This document shows, piece after piece, positions 23,595 to 29,986 of a DNA stretch of 29,986 bases. How positions within the stretch are numbered: the stretch's first letter is position 1; each line of letters opens with the position of its first letter. Below the pieces are notes generated by a model that was not told the origin of the DNA, did not search any database, and worked only from the letters and a program-made list of their open reading frames with translations. Both the position numbers and the translations under genes were made by a program. The DNA comes from Clostridiales bacterium (GTDB taxonomy: Bacteria; Bacillota; Clostridia; Christensenellales; Aristaeellaceae). The DNA lies in contig SFFC01000016.1 in assembly GCA_004556985.1 (NCBI GenBank), forward strand, positions 1 to 29,986, given 5' to 3'.

Positions 23595-25358
23595 ATGAAG
23601 GTCATCTACAAGGACGGCCATGTCGCGGAGTGCCCGCAGGACGAGGAGCTCCACGTCATTCGCCACACGGCGGCGCATATTCTCGCGCAGGCGGTCAAGC
23701 GCCTCTATCCGCAGGCCCGCTTTGCTTACGGTCCGGCGACCGAGAAGGGCTTCTACTATGACGTCGATTTGGGCGAGACGAAGCTCTCCGACGAGGATTT
23801 CCCGGCGATCGAGGCCGAGATGGCGAAGATCGTGAAGGAGAACCTGCCGATCAAGCCGTTCATCCTCTCCCGGGAGGATGCCGTCAAGCTCATGCAGGAG
23901 CGCGGCGAGATCTACAAGGTCGAGCACATCGGCGACCTGCCGGAGGATGCCGAGCTGAGCTTCTTCCAGCAGGGCGAATACGTCGACATGTGCGTCGGCC
24001 CGCACCTGTGCTACACGAAGGCGCTCAAGGCCTTCAAGATTACGCAGCTCTCCGGTGCCTACTGGAAGAACGACAAGAACAACATCATGCTCACCCGCAT
24101 CGGCGGCATTGCCTTCCGCAATCAGGACGAGCTGCAGGCGCACCTCAAGCTCATGGAGGAGGCGGAGCGCCGTGACCATCGCCGCATCGGCAAGGAGATG
24201 GGACTGTTCATGCTCTGCGACGAGGGCCCCGGCTTCCCGTTCTTCCTGCCCAAGGGCATGGCGATCAAGAATGCGCTGATTGACTACTGGCGCGACATCC
24301 ACTACCGCGACAACTACGTCGAGGTCTCCACGCCGATGATCATGAGCCGTCACCTCTGGGAGACGAGCGGCCACTGGGATCACTACAAGGACAACATGTA
24401 CGCCACCAAGATCGACGGCGAGGACTTCTGCATCAAGCCGATGAACTGCCCGGGCGGCGTCATGGTCTACCGCAGCCAGCCGCACAGCTACCGCGAGCTG
24501 CCGCTGCGCGTGGGCGAGCTGGGCGTCGTCCATCGCCATGAGCTCAAGGGCGCGCTGCACGGTCTGTTCCGCGTCCGCTGCTTCACGCAGGACGATGCGC
24601 ATATCTTCATGCGCCCGGATCAGATCCAGAGCGAGATCATGGGCGTCGTGCATCTGATCAACGAGGTCTACACGAAGTTCGGCTTTGACTACTTCGTCGA
24701 GCTCTCCACCCGACCGGAGAACAGCATGGGCAGCGACGAGGACTGGGAGGCCGCGACCGCCGGATTGAGGGGCGCGCTCGAGGCACTTGGCATGCCCTAC
24801 ATTGTCAACGAGGGCGACGGCGCGTTCTACGGCCCGAAGATCGACTTCCACCTGCGCGACAGCCTGGGCAGAACCTGGCAGTGCGGCACGATCCAGCTCG
24901 ACTTCCAGATGCCGCTCAACTTCGGTCTGGAATACATCGACGAGGACGGCACGCGCAAGCGCCCGATCATGATCCACCGCGTCTGCTTTGGCTCCATCGA
25001 GCGCTTCATCGGCATTATCACCGAGCACTTCGCCGGCAAGTTCCCGACGTGGCTCGCGCCGGTGCAGGTCAAGGTGCTGCCGGTGTCCGACAAGAGCATG
25101 GACTATGCCCGCGGCGTCTATGACGCGCTGCGCGCGGCGAAGGTGCGCTGCGAGCTCGATACCCGCAACGAGAAGATCGGCTACAAGATCCGCGAGGCGC
25201 GTCAGGTCGACCGCGTGCCCTACATGCTGATCATCGGCGAAAAGGAGGTCGCCTCCGGCACGGTCTCCGTCCGCGACCGCGAGACCGACCAGACCACGAC
25301 CATGACCCTGGAGGAGCTCAAGGCGAAGCTTGCGCGGGAGATCGCCGAGAGAATCTGA
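23595..25358 (+). CDS. thrS: Threonine--tRNA ligase, without a recognisable TGS domain
   Basis: Class II synthetase charging tRNA-Thr. The 587-aa product begins almost directly with the editing domain: HTAAH puts editing histidines at 24 and 28, with C133 and H137 in DMCVGPH. The catalytic zinc ligands are C285 (MNCPGG), H336 (TQDDAH) and H461 (IHRVCFGSIERF). All these positions are about 49 lower than in E. coli ThrRS, so most of the N-terminal TGS domain is absent. The anticodon-binding domain is complete. The ATG has AAGGAGG 7 nt upstream; the frame stays open upstream, but that DNA is the T-box leader and terminator and is not coding. The stop overlaps the first hairpin of repeat copy 2. 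Confidence 0.97.
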   Translation: MKVIYKDGHVAECPQDEELHVIRHTAAHILAQAVKRLYPQARFAYGPATEKGFYYDVDLGETKLSDEDFPAIEAEMAKIVKENLPIKPFILSREDAVKLMQERGEIYKVEHIGDLPEDAELSFFQQGEYVDMCVGPHLCYTKALKAFKITQLSGAYWKNDKNNIMLTRIGGIAFRNQDELQAHLKLMEEAERRDHRRIGKEMGLFMLCDEGPGFPFFLPKGMAIKNALIDYWRDIHYRDNYVEVSTPMIMSRHLWETSGHWDHYKDNMYATKIDGEDFCIKPMNCPGGVMVYRSQPHSYRELPLRVGELGVVHRHELKGALHGLFRVRCFTQDDAHIFMRPDQIQSEIMGVVHLINEVYTKFGFDYFVELSTRPENSMGSDEDWEAATAGLRGALEALGMPYIVNEGDGAFYGPKIDFHLRDSLGRTWQCGTIQLDFQMPLNFGLEYIDEDGTRKRPIMIHRVCFGSIERFIGIITEHFAGKFPTWLAPVQVKVLPVSDKSMDYARGVYDALRAAKVRCELDTRNEKIGYKIREARQVDRVPYMLIIGEKEVASGTVSVRDRETDQTTTMTLEELKAKLAREIAERI

Positions 25359-25360
25359 GG

Positions 25361-25458
25361 CGGCATGACGCCGGCTGCTTCTTTCGCGAAACGCTGCAAA
25401 TCCCGCCGCTTTGCGGCCAGGGGAGGAGCCCTGCAGAAGGATGTACAGGGCAAAAACG
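25361..25458 (+). repeat. Copy 2 of the 98-nt structured intergenic element (after thrS)
   Basis: Ungapped relative of 3019-3116. Hairpins: A, 25361-25364 with 25370-25373, extending outward by G-C at 25359/25375; B, GCCGC TTT GCGGC at 25405-25417; C, GCCCTG (25428-25433) with CAGGGC (25446-25451) and a 12-nt loop CAGAAGGATGTA. It lies in the thrS 3' region, upstream of the infC promoter, so it could be the 3' end of the thrS mRNA or an independent RNA. The stem of copy 2 is more GC-rich than that of copy 1. There is no U-tract after it. Confidence 0.65.
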
Positions 25459-25491
25459 CGGAAGAAACGGGCTTTTGCTGAGAAAAAATGC

Positions 25492-25520
25492 TTGACAAGC
25501 GGGCGGATTCGTCGTACAAT
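25492..25520 (+). promoter_or_regulatory. Promoter of infC-rpmI-rplT
   Basis: Perfect TTGACA (25492-25497), 17-bp spacer, TACAAT (25515-25520). Start near 25528 leaves a 150-nt leader. Confidence 0.9.
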
Positions 25521-25527
25521 AGACAAG

Positions 25528-25660
25528 TACGAAGTAGAAGCCGCCCGCTTCTCGCCTGGCGCTATCGCGTTGCCGAGGCACATTGGCGTTCTTTTGATGT
25601 GCAAAGAGCGGGCTGCTTGCCCGCTCTTTTTGCGTGGTTTCCGCGCAAAGACTTATTGGA
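25528..25660 (+). promoter_or_regulatory. infC leader with attenuator (L20-leader type)
   Basis: Inside the leader, AAAGAGCGGGC (25603-25613) and GCCCGCTCTTT (25619-25629) form an 11-bp stem followed by T residues to 25631, an intrinsic terminator ahead of the operon. An upstream GCCCGCT (25543-25549) is complementary to AGCGGGC in the terminator's 5' arm and could form the competing antiterminator. In Bacillus, L20 binding to the infC leader promotes premature termination; the same feedback is inferred here from operon identity and leader architecture. Confidence 0.8.
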
Positions 25661-25677
25661 GGTGTATCGCAAACAAC

Positions 25678-26220
25678 ATGGCAGCAGATCTGATGATGAA
25701 CGAGGAAATTCGCGACCGAGAGGTGCGTGTCATCGACCAGAACGGTGAACAGCTCGGCGTCCTGCCGATTCGCAAAGCGCTTGAACTGGCCGAGGAGGCG
25801 GGACTGGATCTCGTGAAGATCGTTCCGACCGCTAAACCGCCTGTCTGCAAGATGATGGATTACGACAAGTACCGTTACGAGCAGGCCAAGAAGGAGCGCG
25901 AGATCCGCAAGAATCAAAAGGTCGTCTCCATCAAGGAGGTGCAGCTCTCCGCCACGATCGAGGAAAACGACATCCAGACCAAGGCGAAGGCGGCCGTCAA
26001 GTTCCTTCAGGGTGGAGATAAGGTCAAGGTTTCGATCCGCTTCCGCGGCCGTCAGATCACCCATCAGGAGATCGGTCTGGCGGTGATGCAGGATTTCGTC
26101 GCCCGCGTCAAGGACGTCGCCAATGTGGAGCGCAAGCCCCTTGTGGAAGGCCGTCACATGATCATGATCCTTGCGCCGAAGGACCCCAGCAAAGAAGCCA
26201 AGCAGGCTCCGAAAGAATAA
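25678..26220 (+). CDS. infC: Translation initiation factor IF-3
   Basis: Binds the 30S subunit, checks start codon and initiator tRNA and prevents subunit joining. The 180-aa product shows NEEIRDREVRVID, GVLPIRKALELAEEAGLDLV, KPPVCKMMDYDKYRYEQ and, after the linker, VKVSIRFRGRQITH of the C-terminal domain: full length. ATG at 25678 gives seven residues before NEEIR as in relatives, but the GGAGG site (25658-25662) is 15 nt away, unusually far. In-frame ATC at 25666 is only 3 nt from GGAGG; infC is known for non-AUG starts in several bacteria, so the start is uncertain. First gene of the infC-rpmI-rplT operon. Confidence 0.95.
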   Translation: MAADLMMNEEIRDREVRVIDQNGEQLGVLPIRKALELAEEAGLDLVKIVPTAKPPVCKMMDYDKYRYEQAKKEREIRKNQKVVSIKEVQLSATIEENDIQTKAKAAVKFLQGGDKVKVSIRFRGRQITHQEIGLAVMQDFVARVKDVANVERKPLVEGRHMIMILAPKDPSKEAKQAPKE

Positions 26221-26245
26221 ACGTCCGGAGAGGAGGATTCCCCTT

Positions 26246-26443
26246 ATGCCTAAGCAGAAAACTCATCGCGGCGCTGCCAAGCGCCTCTCCCTGACCAAGA
26301 ATGGTCTGGTCAAGCGCGCCAAGGCGTTCAAGCGCCACATCCTCAACAAGAAGACCCGCAAGACCAAGCGCAACCTGCGTCGCGCTGCGTACGTCTCCCA
26401 GAGCTACGCCGGCACGATGAAGAAGCTCATCCCGTACAAGTAA
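26246..26443 (+). CDS. rpmI: 50S ribosomal protein L35
   Basis: A 65-aa, strongly basic protein with the family pattern PKQKTHRGAAKRLSLT, KAFKRHILNKKT and KRNLR, ending in MKKLIPYK. AGGAGG (26231-26236) lies 9 nt before the ATG. It follows infC by 25 nt and precedes rplT by 30 nt, the conserved order. Confidence 0.97.
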   Translation: MPKQKTHRGAAKRLSLTKNGLVKRAKAFKRHILNKKTRKTKRNLRRAAYVSQSYAGTMKKLIPYK

Positions 26444-26473
26444 GAGCCCAGCCAGCAAGGAGGTTTCAATACA

Positions 26474-26824
26474 ATGGCAAGAATCAAAGCGGCAGTCAAT
26501 GCCCATAAGAAGCGCAGGAAGATCATGAAGCTGGCGAAGGGCTACTATGGCTCCAAGTCCAAGCAGTATCGCGCCGCGCAGGAGCAGGTCATGCGCTCCC
26601 TGCGTTACGCTTACATCGGCCGCAAGCTGAGGAAGCGCGACTTCCGTCAGCTCTGGATCGCCCGTATCAACGCGGCGGCCCGCATCAACGGCCTTTCCTA
26701 CAGCAAGTTCATCTGCGGCCTCAAGAAGGCCGGCGTCGACCTCAACCGCAAGGTGCTGGCCGATCTGGCTGTGAACGACGCGGCGGCGTTCGCCAAGCTC
26801 GTGGAGATCGCGAAGAACGCGTAA
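26474..26824 (+). CDS. rplT: 50S ribosomal protein L20
   Basis: A 116-aa protein with the basic N-terminal extension (ARIKAAVNAHKKRRKIMKLA), GYYGSKSKQYRAAQEQV and DFRQLWIARINAA. L20 is an early 23S rRNA-binding assembly protein and, in Bacillus and E. coli, the autogenous repressor of this operon, which fits the attenuator in the infC leader. AAGGAGG precedes the ATG. It ends at a strong terminator. Confidence 0.98.
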   Translation: MARIKAAVNAHKKRRKIMKLAKGYYGSKSKQYRAAQEQVMRSLRYAYIGRKLRKRDFRQLWIARINAAARINGLSYSKFICGLKKAGVDLNRKVLADLAVNDAAAFAKLVEIAKNA

Positions 26825-26838
26825 ATGCAATCATGCAG

Positions 26839-26872
26839 ACGAGAGTCGGAGCTTTCCGGCTCTCGTTTTTTT
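26839..26872 (+). terminator. Rho-independent terminator of infC-rpmI-rplT
   Basis: ACGAGAGTCGGA (26839-26850) / TCCGGCTCTCGT (26855-26866), 12 pairs with one T-G, GCTT loop, followed by seven T residues to 26872. Confidence 0.95.
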
Positions 26873-26891
26873 GATCGATAGGGAATTGCTT

Positions 26892-26967
26892 TACAATCGG
26901 TCTCGAATGCAGAGCGCTGGAAAGTACAGCGTTGTTTGGAAGCAGGAGCGGCCGCTGGCCGCTTTTT
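26892..26967 (+). ncRNA. Candidate small RNA unit after rplT
   Basis: TACAAT (26892-26897) could serve as a -10 with a weak TTTTGA (26869-26874) at 17 bp. A start near 26904 would give a transcript of about 64 nt containing a hairpin GCGCTG / CAGCGT (26914-26930 region, loop GAAAGTA) and ending at AGCGGCC (26947-26953) / GGCCGCT (26957-26963) followed by TTTTT. The terminator has no gene in front of it apart from rplT, which already has its own. The -35 is poor, so this is only a candidate. Confidence 0.4.
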
Positions 26968-26991
26968 GCGATGCGGAGCCCCTTACTGGGA

Positions 26992-27027
26992 GCGCGACAG
27001 GGAGAATTCGCCCCAATCTGTGTGCGC
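26992..27027. other. Imperfect hairpin upstream of the repeat-protein promoter
   Basis: GCGC-G-ACAGGG (26992-27002) can pair with CCC-AAT-CTGT-GT-GCGC (27011-27027) with small bulges. It ends 20 bp before the -35 at 27048. It could be an operator or part of an RNA; beyond this, 26968-27047 shows nothing I can name. Confidence 0.3.
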
Positions 27028-27047
27028 AGTGAGGAGAGGGCAAAGGG

Positions 27048-27076
27048 TTGAATCTCTCAGAGGCTTATGCTATAAT
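27048..27076 (+). promoter_or_regulatory. Promoter of the repeat-protein gene
   Basis: TTGAAT (27048-27053), 17-bp spacer, perfect TATAAT (27071-27076). The -10 lies in a small dyad GGCTTAT / ATAAGCC (27062-27081), which might bind a regulator. Start near 27083. Confidence 0.75.
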
Positions 27077-27093
27077 AAGCCATGGTATCAGAA

Positions 27094-27124
27094 TGGATTA
27101 CTGTTGTTACAAGTATCCATTTTT
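27094..27124 (+). terminator. Terminator-like hairpin in the repeat-protein leader (possible attenuator)
   Basis: TGGATTACT (27094-27102) pairs with AGTATCCA (27112-27119) with one bulged T, followed by TTTTT (27120-27124). It lies between the promoter and the start codon. The 3' arm CCATT can alternatively pair with AATGG (27130-27134). The stem is AT-rich and weak. Confidence 0.35.
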
Positions 27125-27152
27125 CCTTCAATGGTTTGAGGTGTGAGGTTAT

Positions 27153-29986
27153 ATGGGTTTGCGCGATCTGGTGAAGTCCTGTTTTCTGCGGCGTGTCGGC
27201 GGCTTGAGTGCGCCCGTCCTGCTGGGCATCGCGATGATGCAGGCGGGTCTGCCGGCTACGGCCGCAGCGGAGACGTCGACCAACCTGGCTGTCGAGCAAA
27301 AGAAGAACCCCCATGGCGAGGTGATCCGCGAGACGTTTGTCGACGAGGACGGAAACCCGGTCATGGCGGATGATACGGCGTATTGCTATGCGGAGCATCG
27401 CTACAACAGCTTTCCCTGCCGCGTGGAGACGACGTTCCACGATCTGGAGGGAAACCACGTCAATACCGCGCAGGGCTACGCGACCATCAAGTACAAATGG
27501 TCCGGCGTTGGCTTGTATCTGGAAAAGAGCTACTACGATCTCGACGGGAATCTCGTGCTCTGCGAGGACGGCTACGCGACGGAGAAATACGAGTATCAGG
27601 GCATCCGTCTCAAAAAGATCGGCTACTACGACACGGAGGGGAACCCCGTGTGCAAAAAGGACTCCTGGGCGTCGATGGTCAACACCATCGACAAGGAGAA
27701 GGGCTATGTTCTCAAGACGGAGTATTTCGACGAGAACGGCGAATATATGCTCTGCGAGGACGGCTATGCCTATGTCGAGCGGGAATACGACAAGTACCAG
27801 AAGCTGAAAGAAGGCTTCTATGACACGGAGGGCCATCTCGTCTACCAGAGCAAGGCGGGCTATGCGCTCTACAAGGTCGAGACGGATTCCAGCGGGCGCA
27901 TCACCGAGATCGCTTATTATGACGAAGAGGGTGGCCGCCTCAACACGAGCGAGGGCTATGCCCGCATTGTCCGCACCTATACGAAGGAGAGCGGCAGCGA
28001 GCCCGCGACGGAGACCTATTACGATGCCAACGAGAACATGGTCAACTGCAAGAAGGGCTATGCGCGCATCGAATACGAATACGACAAGGCAAAGCGCCAA
28101 ATCGGGCAGCGCTATTATGACGCAAACGGCGAGCCTGTATTGAGCACGGAAGGCTACTGGCGCTTCGAGCAGAAGTATACGATGTACGGAAAAGTGGGCT
28201 ACAAGCACTACTACGACACGGAGGACAATCCGGTCATCGTGCCCAGCCTGGGTTATGCCTCCGTGCAGTATACCTATGAAAAGAGCGGCAAATACCTCGC
28301 CCGGGAAGTCTACTGCGACGAGGCGGGCGACGAGGTCATCGCCAAGGACGGATACAGCCGCATCGACTACACCAACACGCTGTTCAAGAAGCTCAACAAG
28401 TCGCTGTGCACACTCAAGGAATTCAAGGACCCGGACGGCAATCCGGTTTATTCCCTCGAGCTGGGCTGTGCGGCGATCCGCTATGAATACGACGACCAGG
28501 AGAACGTCACTAAGGAGACGTATCTGGATGAAAACGGCGAGGAGATGACCTCGCTCAAGGGCTATACCTACAAGGAGATGACGTATTCCTCCGAGGGGAG
28601 CGTTCTGACGGAGCGCTATTATGACGCCGACGAGGCGGGCGTCGAGAGCACGGACGGCTACCAGGAGAAGCGGATCCGCTACGACGAGGACGGCAACGCG
28701 GCGGAGGAGCTGTATTACGACGCCAACGGTGAGGCAACGGCCAATGCAGACGGCACAGCCCGCGCGCTCAAGATCTATTCGGATGCCGGCAACGTTGTCA
28801 GCGAGATCAAATATGATCTGACCGGAAACATGATCGTGACAGCGGATGGCTACGCCTATACCGAAAAGGAATACGACAACCAGAAGAACCTGATCTGCGA
28901 ATGGTTCTGCAATTCGGACGGCGAGCGCATCACGCTGTCCTCCGGCTATGCCTGCATCCGCTACGAATACGAGCGCGGCATCACGGACAGCACGGTCACG
29001 CAGATTTACTGCGATATGGACGGCAACAATGTGATGACCGGCCTGGGCTATGCCAGAAAGGTCTCTCGCAACAACCTCCTCGGCTCGCCACTGGAGGTGA
29101 CGTTCTACGACCTTGGCGGCAATGTGGTCATGGGTGCGGACGGATATGCCCGCGCGACCTACAGCTACAACCAGTGGAACCTCTGCGTTCGCACCGATTA
29201 TTACGATGTGGAAGGCAACCAGGTGGAGATCGACCGCGGTAAGGCGGCGACGGTCAACAGCTACGACGCCTTCGGCAACCTGATCTCCACGACGTCGCTG
29301 GATGTCTCCGGCGAGGCGGCGCTCAACAGCGAGGGCTATGCGAGCGTCTCCTACGAATACGATAGCCGCCGCCGAGTGAGCCGGAAGTGGTTCCTGGGGC
29401 TCGACGGCCAGCCGGCCACCGTGGCGGATGGCTACTGCGGCGAGCAGTACGCCTACAACGACAAAAACAGCGTGACCCAAACCGAGTATCTCGACGCCAA
29501 CGGCAACGTGATCGAGAACCTGCAGGGGGTCGCGGCGGTTGAAAACACATACGACCAGAAGAACCGGCTGATCAAGACCGCGTATCTGGACGCCTCTGGG
29601 CGCATGACGGAGGGCGAGGACGGCTATGCGGCGGTCGAGTATGCGCTGGATGTCAACGGCCGCAAGCTCTCCCAGACCTTCCTGAACGCGCAGGGCGAGC
29701 CCGCTGCGGTAAAGGAAGGCTATGTGACGGTCGCCTACGAATACGACCGCTATGCGCATGTCTCGAAGCTGATCTATCTGGACGCGCAGGGCGGCTATGC
29801 GGACTGCATGGACGGCTATGCGGTCGTCATCCGCGAAAACGACCCGGCGGGCCGGGCGCTCAGCGAAATCTATCTCAATGAAAACGGCGAGCAGATCCTG
29901 CTCGAGGGCGGCTATGCGCAGGTTCAGCGCGAATACGACGCGATGGGCAACCTAACGGGCGAGGTCTATATCGATCTGGCGGGGCA
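27153..29986 (+). CDS. Very large secreted tandem-repeat protein (YD/RHS-like 32-residue units), 3' end outside window
   Basis: Open for 944 codons and still open at the window edge. Residues 1-40 form a signal peptide: basic start with RR at 14-15, hydrophobic PVLLGIAMMQAGLP, cleavage likely after ATAAA. From about residue 61 the protein consists of 27 complete tandem units of 31-37 residues (mostly 32) plus the start of a 28th. The unit pattern is Y-D-x-x-G-N-x-V, then D/E-G-Y-A, then Y-E-Y-D-x-x-x-x-L and a closing aromatic. It resembles the YD repeats of RHS proteins in the YDxxGN and YEYD motifs but has its own period. No stop, frameshift or identical unit is seen. The C-terminal domain that would indicate function lies beyond the window. 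ATG at 27153 follows GAGG at 27145-27148. Confidence 0.8.
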   Translation, partial: MGLRDLVKSCFLRRVGGLSAPVLLGIAMMQAGLPATAAAETSTNLAVEQKKNPHGEVIRETFVDEDGNPVMADDTAYCYAEHRYNSFPCRVETTFHDLEGNHVNTAQGYATIKYKWSGVGLYLEKSYYDLDGNLVLCEDGYATEKYEYQGIRLKKIGYYDTEGNPVCKKDSWASMVNTIDKEKGYVLKTEYFDENGEYMLCEDGYAYVEREYDKYQKLKEGFYDTEGHLVYQSKAGYALYKVETDSSGRITEIAYYDEEGGRLNTSEGYARIVRTYTKESGSEPATETYYDANENMVNCKKGYARIEYEYDKAKRQIGQRYYDANGEPVLSTEGYWRFEQKYTMYGKVGYKHYYDTEDNPVIVPSLGYASVQYTYEKSGKYLAREVYCDEAGDEVIAKDGYSRIDYTNTLFKKLNKSLCTLKEFKDPDGNPVYSLELGCAAIRYEYDDQENVTKETYLDENGEEMTSLKGYTYKEMTYSSEGSVLTERYYDADEAGVESTDGYQEKRIRYDEDGNAAEELYYDANGEATANADGTARALKIYSDAGNVVSEIKYDLTGNMIVTADGYAYTEKEYDNQKNLICEWFCNSDGERITLSSGYACIRYEYERGITDSTVTQIYCDMDGNNVMTGLGYARKVSRNNLLGSPLEVTFYDLGGNVVMGADGYARATYSYNQWNLCVRTDYYDVEGNQVEIDRGKAATVNSYDAFGNLISTTSLDVSGEAALNSEGYASVSYEYDSRRRVSRKWFLGLDGQPATVADGYCGEQYAYNDKNSVTQTEYLDANGNVIENLQGVAAVENTYDQKNRLIKTAYLDASGRMTEGEDGYAAVEYALDVNGRKLSQTFLNAQGEPAAVKEGYVTVAYEYDRYAHVSKLIYLDAQGGYADCMDGYAVVIRENDPAGRALSEIYLNENGEQILLEGGYAQVQREYDAMGNLTGEVYIDLAG

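Noticed and set aside
25443..25458. ACAGGGCAAAAAC in repeat copy 2 as a cyclic-di-GMP (GEMM) riboswitch core
   Set aside because: The short string resembles the GEMM CACAGGGCAAAC motif, but it is the 3' arm of hairpin C, the downstream GNRA loop, receptor and second stem are missing, and copy 1 does not preserve it.
25411..25677. Upstream in-frame extension of infC
   Set aside because: It would cross the promoter and attenuator; IF3 homologues begin near NEEIR.
26936..27139. 67-codon frame after rplT
   Set aside because: TTG start inside a terminator region, no SD, unusual composition.
27057..29759. 900-codon open frame on the minus strand opposite the repeat protein, itself looking repetitive
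   Set aside because: The periodicity is only the mirror of the plus-strand repeats. The plus frame has promoter, SD and signal peptide; the minus frame has none.

Overview
The window is a GC-rich (roughly 60-65 % by eye) bacterial chromosome segment made almost entirely of core housekeeping genes. Several traits point to Firmicutes, class Clostridia: a divergently transcribed PRPP-binding PurR, the purR-pth-mfd order, a T-box leader on thrS, an attenuated infC-rpmI-rplT operon, a YitT protein, YqhQ, and frequent TTG starts behind strong AGGAGG sites. The GC content and the unusual Rho N-terminus suggest an uncultured or gut-type clostridial lineage; that placement is an inference. I see no rRNA, tRNA, insertion sequence, phage gene or CRISPR array.

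Layout. 1-280: end of a YitT-family membrane protein. 405-1802 (minus): murC, divergent from purR (2089-2928, plus). Then pth and mfd, the small SRP RNA, and a convergent FAD/Rieske oxidoreductase (7535-8989, minus). 9148-9465: a self-contained rpsU unit. 9515-10949: a Nudix hydrolase and a Trm11-like methyltransferase. 11124-12734: rho and rpmE. 13015-13661: a two-gene XRE regulator/membrane protein module with its own promoter. 13717-19660: yqhQ, prmC, prfA, Sua5, a deoxyinosine glycosylase and pyrimidine-nucleoside phosphorylase, tightly spaced and probably one operon. 19705-23302: a heterodimeric ABC exporter with one degenerate ATP site. 23311-25358: T-box and thrS. 25492-26872: infC-rpmI-rplT with an attenuator leader. 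27048 to the end: a very large secreted protein built of at least 27 tandem units of about 32 residues, running off the window.

The genes mostly serve translation and its quality control: PrmC methylates RF1 (PrfA), Pth recycles peptidyl-tRNA, ThrRS and IF3/L35/L20 are controlled by RNA leaders, L31 and S21 are ribosomal, Sua5 starts t6A synthesis. Mfd and Rho both act on stalled or terminating RNA polymerase. MurC and SRP RNA serve the envelope.

The most unusual observation is a pair of ungapped 98-nt intergenic elements (3019-3116 before pth; 25361-25458 between thrS and the infC promoter). They are about 64 % identical. Two of their three hairpins keep pairing through compensatory and G-U changes, which points to a structured RNA read on the plus strand; the third is paired only weakly in copy 1. 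One hairpin presents an RGGAYGU loop resembling the CsrA binding consensus. The second is the open-ended 32-residue-repeat surface protein with a hairpin/U-tract in its leader. Others are a possible small RNA after rplT, a short ORF overlapping the rho start, a ThrRS without a TGS domain, and a Rho with a non-standard N-terminus.
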